From the NCBI GenBank assembly GCA_947565635.1, contig CANOGU010000012.1, forward strand, positions 1 through 64,000: a DNA stretch of 64,000 bases. Direction: 5' to 3'. Position 1 is the stretch's first letter, and every line of letters begins with the position of its first letter. Positions 55,612 through 61,962 of this stretch are shown here, piece by piece. The position numbers and the translations under genes were made by a program. Source of the stretch: an uncultured Lactobacillus sp. GTDB taxonomy: Bacteria > Bacillota > Bacilli > Lactobacillales > Lactobacillaceae. A model generated the notes under the pieces. It was not told the DNA's origin, searched no databases, and saw only the letters and a list, made by a program, of their open reading frames with translations.

Positions 55612-55647
55612 CCCCGCAAGGTAATAGGCAACCTACTCCAGGCGGGG
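55599..55647 (+). promoter_or_regulatory. -1 frameshift signal of capsid gene
   Basis: Slippery heptamer A-AAA-AAA (55599-55605) in the zero frame GTA AAA AAA GCA TAA, a 6-base spacer, then a stem CCCCGC (55612-55617)/GCGGGG (55642-55647) with an inner AGGT/ACCT helix. The zero-frame stop is 4 bases after the heptamer. Geometry is that of classic -1 programmed frameshifting. Confidence 0.82.
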
Positions 55648-55676
55648 AAGATAAGAAAGAAGATCAAAATGAATGA
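55605..55676 (+). CDS. Frameshifted C-terminal tail of capsid protein
   Basis: In the -1 frame, reading continues from AGC 55605 as SITPQGNRQPTPGGEDKK then EDQNE and stops at TGA 55674, giving a 333-residue capsid form. The tail is Pro/Gly/Gln rich and acidic, like exposed decoration tails. An analogous longer capsid form made by -1 frameshifting is known for Lactobacillus phage A2. It overlaps the next start by 8 bases. Confidence 0.75.
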   Translation, partial: SITPQGNRQPTPGGEDKKEDQNE

Positions 55677-56022
55677 TGCATTAGATGACCAACTTGAAAA
55701 GCTTAAAACAGCTCTTCAATTGACTGATACTAAACATGATGATCTTCTAAAGCTGTATCTTGAAGATGCTACTGACTTTTTAAAATTAAGGTTATCCGTT
55801 ACTGGCGTAATCCCAACTGAAATGCTTGCTATAGTTCGTGGAGCAGCTGTTAAGAAATTTAATCGTTTTAAAAACGAAGGAATGGCTAGTTATTCTCAAG
55901 ATGGGGAATCGATTACATTTAATTCTTCTGACTTTGACGAGTGGGAAGATGAAATAAATCAATGGCGTAAAGATCATACTGGTTTAAGTCGAGGAATGTG
56001 GGTGAATCCTTATGAGGTATGA
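55669..56022 (+). CDS. Head-tail connector (gp6/gp15-like)
   Basis: 117 residues beginning ALDDQLEKLKTALQLTDTKH, the helical pattern of phage gp6-like/SPP1 gp15-like adaptor proteins that sit under the portal. Overlaps the capsid frameshift tail upstream and the next gene by 11 bases. Confidence 0.82.
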   Translation: MNDALDDQLEKLKTALQLTDTKHDDLLKLYLEDATDFLKLRLSVTGVIPTEMLAIVRGAAVKKFNRFKNEGMASYSQDGESITFNSSDFDEWEDEINQWRKDHTGLSRGMWVNPYEV

Positions 56023-56326
56023 CACAATAGTTAGCTTCTTTAGGGATACAGATGGAAAGTATAATCCAAGAACCCATAAACATAATAGTGAACCTATCTT
56101 TGTCGATTCAGTCTTTGCAAATATCACTGATTTAGGGCTTAAAAACCAAGTACAGCTGCTTGGTGGGATTAAACAGGGATCTAAAATAGTTAGAATGACT
56201 GAAAATTTAGATGAAAACTGGGATTATATGACAATTGATGGTGATGACCGTAAATATCGTTTTATTAGTTCACTCAATGTTCTTAAGGGTCATGCAATGA
56301 TAGTAGGTGAAGACGTTGGGAATTGA
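56012..56326 (+). CDS. Head closure protein (gp16-like)
   Basis: 104 residues with a beta-rich pattern (VSFFRDTDGKYNPRTHKHN; WDYMTIDGDDRKYRFIS). Position between connector and HK97-gp10-like protein matches SPP1 gp16-type stopper proteins. Assignment mainly by order. Confidence 0.75.
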   Translation: MRYDTIVSFFRDTDGKYNPRTHKHNSEPIFVDSVFANITDLGLKNQVQLLGGIKQGSKIVRMTENLDENWDYMTIDGDDRKYRFISSLNVLKGHAMIVGEDVGN

Positions 56327-56678
56327 AGTTAAAATTGAAGGATTAACAGCAGCTATTAGTAAAATTGATGCTAAAAAGTATGCTGGATCTCAAATTCGTA
56401 ACGTAGTTATGAAAAATGGTGCAAAATTGCAAACTTTAACCAAAACCAACATGACCAGAGCCTATAAAAAAGGATATTCAAAGGGAACAACTAAACAAAG
56501 TACTGATTTAACGATTCAAGATAGTGGTATGACGGCTATTGTTGCACCACATACTGAATATTTTCCGTATATTGAATATGGAACGAGATATATGGAAGCA
56601 GAGCCAGCTCTTAATCCAGCTTTTCGGAAAATAAAGCAAGATTTTTATAAAGATGTAATGGATTTGATTAAAAAATGA
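56316..56678 (+). CDS. HK97 gp10-like tail protein
   Basis: About 120 residues. Start is probably TTG 56316, six bases after AGGTGA; an in-frame GTG at 56307 overlaps that site. The family ending is clear: VAPHTEYFPYIEYGTRYMEA followed by PALNPAFRKIKQDF. These proteins belong to the head-tail joining or tail completion step. Overlaps the next gene by 4 bases. Confidence 0.87.
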   Translation: MGIEVKIEGLTAAISKIDAKKYAGSQIRNVVMKNGAKLQTLTKTNMTRAYKKGYSKGTTKQSTDLTIQDSGMTAIVAPHTEYFPYIEYGTRYMEAEPALNPAFRKIKQDFYKDVMDLIKK

Positions 56679-57064
56679 TTTATGTACAAGAAGAGCTTTT
56701 CGATAGGCTCTATTTTTTTGCACAAGATGAGTTAGGTTTTGATACCTATGACTCACTACCAAGAGACGGGACAAAGTACCCGTTTGTTGAAATTGCAGAA
56801 ACAAATTTAGTATCAAATGATTTGAAAAACGCATATTCTGGAGCAATTACTCAAACCATTAATGTTTGGGGCGACCAAGATATGCGTTTTTGGGTTGGAA
56901 AAATGATGAATCAATTATGTATTAATCGAATTAATAGCGATCATTACACATTTAATTTGAAAAATATACAAAAAAGAATATTACCTGACTCAAGTGTTCC
57001 TAATACAATACTATTTCATGGAATTTTGACACTTGAATTTAACTATACGAAAGGAAGAAACTAA
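56675..57064 (+). CDS. Tail terminator/completion protein
   Basis: 129 residues, beginning MIYVQEELFDRLYFFAQDEL, with SLPRDGTKYPFVEIAETNL and a beta core TQTINVWG; this is the pattern of gpU-type/DUF806 tail completion proteins encoded just before the tail tube gene. The next ATG follows its stop directly. Confidence 0.78.
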   Translation: MIYVQEELFDRLYFFAQDELGFDTYDSLPRDGTKYPFVEIAETNLVSNDLKNAYSGAITQTINVWGDQDMRFWVGKMMNQLCINRINSDHYTFNLKNIQKRILPDSSVPNTILFHGILTLEFNYTKGRN

Positions 57065-57670
57065 ATGGCAGAAGTACAGGCGTTAGCTGGTAAGCGTATG
57101 GTCTCCTATTTTCGCTTACTTGAAAAAGAAAAAGCTGAATTAGTACCACTTCAAGGGGATTCTGATATGTCCTTTAAGCGCAGTTCTAAGTCAACAACTA
57201 CTAAGTCTGGAAATATTTCCACTAGTGCGGGACTAACAGCAGAAATTGACCAAACTTTTTATGAAGGTATTAGTAAAGTTTCAGATGAATTTTATGATGC
57301 GATTTTAGAAGACAAAGTTGTTGAATATTGGCTAGTCAATCTTGACAGAGTTAATGATCAAGGTAAATTCTGGGCTATTTATGCACGAGCAAAGGTTACA
57401 GAAGACAAACAAAGCTACAAGGGAGATTCAACGGCTGAACGCTCTCCAAAGATGGAAGTTATTGGTACACCACGCCGTGGTTATCTAACTTTAAGTGATT
57501 ATGACCAAGATATGCTTGCTTACGCATTCCGTGGACTTGATAAGGTCACTGATACACCTAAGGAAGACGGAACAGACGGTAATGGTGTTGCTTACGAAAA
57601 GAGCGACCACACTAAGGATACTGTTCCAACAAATACCACAACTGATACAAATCAAGGAGGTAACGCATAA
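57065..57670 (+). CDS. Major tail tube protein
   Basis: 201 residues of the TP901-1 MTP class: LLEKEKAELVPLQGDSDMSF, the SKSTTTKSGNISTSAGLTAE turn, then VEYWLVNLDRVNDQGKFWAIY. The C-terminal 30 residues (TDTPKEDGTDGNGVAYEKSD and on) are disordered and polar. It shares one base with the start of the tail chaperone gene. Confidence 0.9.
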   Translation: MAEVQALAGKRMVSYFRLLEKEKAELVPLQGDSDMSFKRSSKSTTTKSGNISTSAGLTAEIDQTFYEGISKVSDEFYDAILEDKVVEYWLVNLDRVNDQGKFWAIYARAKVTEDKQSYKGDSTAERSPKMEVIGTPRRGYLTLSDYDQDMLAYAFRGLDKVTDTPKEDGTDGNGVAYEKSDHTKDTVPTNTTTDTNQGGNA

Positions 57671-58056
57671 TGCAAATCAAGATTAATGGTAAAGATTACG
57701 AATTAAACTTTGGCATTCGTTGGGTACTGCTGATGAATAAAGATTATCACTATGAGAATGGTGGTTTAAATCAAGGTATGGGTGTTACTCAAGCTGTAAC
57801 TAGTCTTACTCAATATGAACCAGAAGGATTAGCTAAGGTTTTATTAAATGCAACTTGGATAAATAAGAGTCGTCCTACTATTGCAGACATTTATCAATAC
57901 TTAGAAACAGATGCAGACATTACTAAGCTTTGTGATGCTATCTATAAAGAAATTAAGAATGCTAATGCAACAAAAGCTGCGGTAAAAAAAGTGGTAAAGA
58001 CTATGAATCAAGCACAAGAAAGACTTTCAGAGAAGAATTCCGAGAAATTAGGTTAA
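57670..58056 (+). CDS. Tail assembly chaperone G
   Basis: 128 residues; the zero-frame product of the G/GT pair that coats the tape measure during tail assembly. Begins MQIKINGKDYELNFGIRWVL, typical of the TAC family in Lactobacillales phages. The slippery site A-AAA-AAA at 57984-57990 lies 21 codons before its stop. Confidence 0.88.
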   Translation: MQIKINGKDYELNFGIRWVLLMNKDYHYENGGLNQGMGVTQAVTSLTQYEPEGLAKVLLNATWINKSRPTIADIYQYLETDADITKLCDAIYKEIKNANATKAAVKKVVKTMNQAQERLSEKNSEKLG

Positions 58057-58415
58057 ATTCTCTTGCTTATTTAGGATTTCATAGTCTAAAAGATATTGAT
58101 GCAATGACAATTGCAGAATATGAGTTACGAATGGAGGCATATAACTTACGACGGGTTGAACAGCAATATGATGCTGCGACTTTAGCTTGGATGAGTCGAA
58201 ATGCGCAAGCTTTTGATAAAGATGGTAATGCAGTCTTTAAGGATTTCAATGAATTCTTTGATAGACAAGATGCAATTGACCAAGTTAGAAGCAGTTTTGA
58301 ACCTAATTATCAACCTGAAACAAAAAACAAGAAAAAACGTGCAAGTAAGCAGGACATCATGTTTAAACGTATCAAAGAATACCAAAAACTACACCCACGG
58401 AAAGGAGCTAATTAA
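57990..58415 (+). CDS. Tail chaperone T part (via -1 frameshift)
   Basis: From 57990 the -1 frame reads SGKDYESSTRKTFREEFREI, RLNSLAYLGFHSLKDIDAMT, then IAEYELRMEAYNLRRVEQQY and ends in a basic tail, with no start codon of its own before 58104. A shift at GTAAAAAAAG would make a G-T fusion of about 248 residues, as in lambda gpGT and most siphoviruses. The slippery core is identical to that of the capsid gene. No obvious stem follows it. Confidence 0.85.
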   Translation, partial: SGKDYESSTRKTFREEFREIRLNSLAYLGFHSLKDIDAMTIAEYELRMEAYNLRRVEQQYDAATLAWMSRNAQAFDKDGNAVFKDFNEFFDRQDAIDQVRSSFEPNYQPETKNKKKRASKQDIMFKRIKEYQKLHPRKGAN

Positions 58416-61159
58416 TGACTGGATCAGAAGAAAATTTAAGCATTAAGGCAATACTTTCCGCAGTAGATCAAGGCTATACAGCTGGACTAGATGCAGCAGC
58501 TGCTAAAGCAAAGAGCTTTGGTGATGTAACAAACAATGCTTTTAAAGGCATTGGTACTGGCATGATGATAGCTGGAACAGCGATTACTGCAATTGGTGTA
58601 ACTTCAATTAAATCTTTTGGGCAATTTGAAGCATCCCTTAACCAAGCTGCCGTTGTTGCTGGCGGTACTGCTAAAGATATTGGTCAACTTGATGATTTAG
58701 CAAACAAAATGGGTGCTGATTTACCATTATCAGCTCAAGATTGTGCTGATGCTATGATTGAAATGGCTCGTAATGGTGCATCAATAGGCGATATCAAGAA
58801 ACAGTTTCCTGCAATTGCACAAGCGGCAACTGCTGCTGGTGCTGATATTAAAGCCACAGCTGGTGTTGTTCAAGAAGCAATGAATATTTGGGGTAAATCT
58901 TTAGATAGTCCCCAACAAGCAGCTGCTATTTTAGTTCAGACAGCAAACGCATCTAATGCCAGTGTTGAGGATATGCAACAAGCTTTAGCTACTATTGGTG
59001 GTTCAGCTGGTCAAGCTGGTATGAGTTTGCAGGTAACTTCTGAAGCTATCGGACTTTTGACCAATAAAGGTTTCAGTGCGGCTCAAGCTTCCATGGATTT
59101 AAACCATGCAATTTTGCAAATGATGGCACCATCAAAAGTTGCTAGTGATGCAATGGCTAGCTTGGGTATTAGCTTTACTGACGCTCAAGGAAAAATGAAG
59201 AAATTCCCTGATATTTTGCGTGAATTAAATCAAGCTTTAGATGGATTAAATCCATCAGAAAAAACGCAAAAATTAAAGGCAATGTTTGGAACAGCCGGTA
59301 TGCAAGCTATTGTTCCATTGCTTGACACAGTTAAGAATAAGACTAATGATGCCAAAGTGAGTTGGGATGCTTACGCTAGAGAGCAAGATAAAGCTGCAGG
59401 ATCAACTAAGAAAGCAAACCAGTCTTTGAAAGATCAAGCTAATGAAATGCAAAAAAACGTTGGCTCAAGTATTGAACAACTTGGTGGTAACTGGGAAGCT
59501 CTTAGAAACAAATCTATGAAGTCTGCTCAAGATATTAACGGTTCCTTAATCCAAAATGCTAATGAAGTAATGCAATGGGCAACAACTAGCAATTCTGGAG
59601 TGGCTCAATTTACTCGTGGCTTTATTGGATTAAGCCCTAGCGTTGGCGCCGCAACAGTTGCGGTAGGTGGTTTTTTAAGAAGTGCTGGTGACATTAACAA
59701 ATCTTTAGGTAAAGGAATTACAGGATTAAGCAACTTAGGAAAAACTACACAAATTGTTGCTCAAGGATTAAAAAATGGGCATTCGGCTGCTGAAATAGCT
59801 AAAGATGGATTAAGTGCTCTATCTAAAAATTCTCTAATTGCTGCAACAGCTCAAAAAGCGTTAGCTACCGCTGCATTTATTGCTCAACATGCTATGGCGT
59901 TTGGAATAGTAGGAGCAATTGCAGTTGTGGTTACTGCTTTAACCCTATTTTTTACTAAGACCAAAACCGGACAACAAATGTGGGCTAGCTTTATTGCATG
60001 GTTAAAGAATGCGTGGAACGGTTTATCGCAAGCAGCAACTAAACTTTGGCAATCAATTTTAAAAAGCTTACAGCCTATAATCAAGCAATTACAGGTTCTC
60101 TGGAAGCAATTTCAAATATTCTTTAAAACTATGTGGAATTTGCTTAAGCCAGTTGCTATGCCTGTTTTTAATTTCATCAAGCAGTATATAACCACGGTGA
60201 TGAAAAATATTATGGTCGTTATTAAAACAATGATGAATATTATTAAGACAGCATTTTCAACAGGTTGGAATGCTTTAACAATAATTGTTAGAACGGTTTG
60301 GAGTATCATTCAAACGATCATAAGCACATCTCTGTCAGTAATTACTGGCTTATTAAAAGCTGGTACGGCTTTAATGCGTGGAGACTGGTCTGGCGCTTGG
60401 AATGCAATTAAGGGTGTAGCATCATCAATCTGGAATGGTATTACGTCAATCATTAATACCGCTATGAATGGGCTTGTTAACATTGTTCGAACTATGATGA
60501 ACGGCATGAAAAATATTTTCAGCTCAATCTGGAATGGAATTAAACAAATTTTCCAAAATGATATTAATTTCATCAAATCAATTACTCATATCGATTTAGG
60601 CGCTCAAGGTCGGGCAATCATGGATTCTTTGCTTAGAGGTTTAAAGCAAGCTTGGGAAAATGTTAAGAATTTTGTTGGCGGTATCGGTAACTGGATCAAG
60701 GAACACAAGGGTCCATTATCTTATGATGAACAATTATTGATTCCAGCTGGTTTAGCTATTATGTCTGGTTTGAATGGCGGTTTAACTAACGGATTTAGCG
60801 ATATTCAAGATAATGTTTCTGGAATGGCTGGGGTGATTTCAAGTCAAGTTACAAATGTCATGAATACGGCGCAAGATGCTTTAGACGATGACCGCTTAAC
60901 CATTCCTGCTATCAACTCTCAACAGTACTCTGAATCAATCGACCGACTTAATGGCATGGTTCAGGGCGGTAACTATAGCCAAAATGTAACTATGCAAGAG
61001 AGCGGATTGCAGAAGACTAACACCGAATTGCTTCGTAAGATTGCTAATAAGGATAATACAATGATCCTTGATGATGGTACGCTAGTAGCCAAGACTGCTC
61101 CTCAATACGATGAAACTATTGGCGGTAAAATTAACTTGAAAGATAGGTGGTCAAAATAA
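58415..61159 (+). CDS. Tape measure protein
   Basis: 914 residues; sets tail length and forms the channel. The N-terminal PhageMin_Tail domain (about 55-330) is seen in ALNQAAVVAGGTAKDIGQLD and AAILVQTANASNASVEDMQQ. A membrane-like stretch is at about 480-515 (AFIAQHAMAFGIVGAIAVVV). The central part (about 530-760) is a Trp-rich array with repeating WNGLxxxx/WNAIKG units. By the usual 0.15 nm per residue rule the tail would be near 135 nm. Overlaps Dit by 13 bases. Confidence 0.93.
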   Translation: MTGSEENLSIKAILSAVDQGYTAGLDAAAAKAKSFGDVTNNAFKGIGTGMMIAGTAITAIGVTSIKSFGQFEASLNQAAVVAGGTAKDIGQLDDLANKMGADLPLSAQDCADAMIEMARNGASIGDIKKQFPAIAQAATAAGADIKATAGVVQEAMNIWGKSLDSPQQAAAILVQTANASNASVEDMQQALATIGGSAGQAGMSLQVTSEAIGLLTNKGFSAAQASMDLNHAILQMMAPSKVASDAMASLGISFTDAQGKMKKFPDILRELNQALDGLNPSEKTQKLKAMFGTAGMQAIVPLLDTVKNKTNDAKVSWDAYAREQDKAAGSTKKANQSLKDQANEMQKNVGSSIEQLGGNWEALRNKSMKSAQDINGSLIQNANEVMQWATTSNSGVAQFTRGFIGLSPSVGAATVAVGGFLRSAGDINKSLGKGITGLSNLGKTTQIVAQGLKNGHSAAEIAKDGLSALSKNSLIAATAQKALATAAFIAQHAMAFGIVGAIAVVVTALTLFFTKTKTGQQMWASFIAWLKNAWNGLSQAATKLWQSILKSLQPIIKQLQVLWKQFQIFFKTMWNLLKPVAMPVFNFIKQYITTVMKNIMVVIKTMMNIIKTAFSTGWNALTIIVRTVWSIIQTIISTSLSVITGLLKAGTALMRGDWSGAWNAIKGVASSIWNGITSIINTAMNGLVNIVRTMMNGMKNIFSSIWNGIKQIFQNDINFIKSITHIDLGAQGRAIMDSLLRGLKQAWENVKNFVGGIGNWIKEHKGPLSYDEQLLIPAGLAIMSGLNGGLTNGFSDIQDNVSGMAGVISSQVTNVMNTAQDALDDDRLTIPAINSQQYSESIDRLNGMVQGGNYSQNVTMQESGLQKTNTELLRKIANKDNTMILDDGTLVAKTAPQYDETIGGKINLKDRWSK

Positions 61160-61962
61160 AAGATTTATTCTCACAATTTAATCATCAATACAAAGAGAAT
61201 TATGATTTTCATGATATTGATACAAATTTAGATGTCGATCTTTATATGTCACCTGATGAAGGCTTTACGTTTGCTAACTTTAGTTCTGTTGATAAAGGAT
61301 GGTGGCTTACTAAAAGGGATGCGCCAACGCCTAAGGAAAAAGAGATTACTTACTCAGTTCCTTATTCGCAAGGCGAGGAAGACTTTTCTAACCTTAATAA
61401 TCAGAGATTTTTTGAAGCCCGTGAGATCACTTACGAGCTTCTTTTAGTTGATGAAGATTACTCTTACAGAAAAGCCAAAGAAAAGGAAATCAAGCGTCTA
61501 ATTATGCAAGCAGCAGGATATAGAGAGCTTGATGATACTTTCAATTCTGGCTTTTGTTTTTCGGCTAAGTCCGAAAGCGTGGAGTGTTCAGATGATGAGA
61601 GCAATGGTATTTTGACAGCAACAGTGAAGTTTAAAGCATATCCTTATGCAATTGCTAGAAGTTATGAAGGGTCTGATATCTGGGACGAGATCAATTTTGA
61701 CAATTGGGAATGCCAACAAACTTCTTTTGAAGTTAATAACAATTCTGTTAAGGCTGACCTTGATAATTACGGCTCTAAGCCGGTAGAACTAGGCTTTGCA
61801 GTAACAGGAAAGGTTAAGGTAACAGGATCTACTATCAATCTTGATTTAGATCAAGGTGAAGCAACTAAGATAACGGTAATGCTACCAGTTGGAGTAACTA
61901 GCTTGACTGTTTCAGGAAATGGTACAGTTCACTTTCAATTTAAACGGGAGGAGATGATTTAG
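61147..61962 (+). CDS. Distal tail protein Dit
   Basis: 271 residues, start GTG 61147. Siphovirus Dit family: N-terminal belt-forming domain with FTFANFSSVDKGWWLTKRDA, REITYELLLVDEDYSYRKAK and the C-terminal galectin-like part (about 180-270). It links the tube to the tip protein encoded next, with which it shares one base. Confidence 0.87.
   Translation: MVKIKDLFSQFNHQYKENYDFHDIDTNLDVDLYMSPDEGFTFANFSSVDKGWWLTKRDAPTPKEKEITYSVPYSQGEEDFSNLNNQRFFEAREITYELLLVDEDYSYRKAKEKEIKRLIMQAAGYRELDDTFNSGFCFSAKSESVECSDDESNGILTATVKFKAYPYAIARSYEGSDIWDEINFDNWECQQTSFEVNNNSVKADLDNYGSKPVELGFAVTGKVKVTGSTINLDLDQGEATKITVMLPVGVTSLTVSGNGTVHFQFKREEMI

Noticed and set aside
55612-55647. CCCCGC/GCGGGG hairpin after the capsid gene as a terminator
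   Set aside because: There is no T-run after it, and termination here would cut off the whole tail block. Spacing to the A7 heptamer points to frameshift stimulation.
57495-57686. Frame overlapping the end of the major tail protein gene
   Set aside because: Out-of-frame shadow of the Thr/Asp-rich tail of the tube protein; no ribosome binding site, and no slippery site at that junction.
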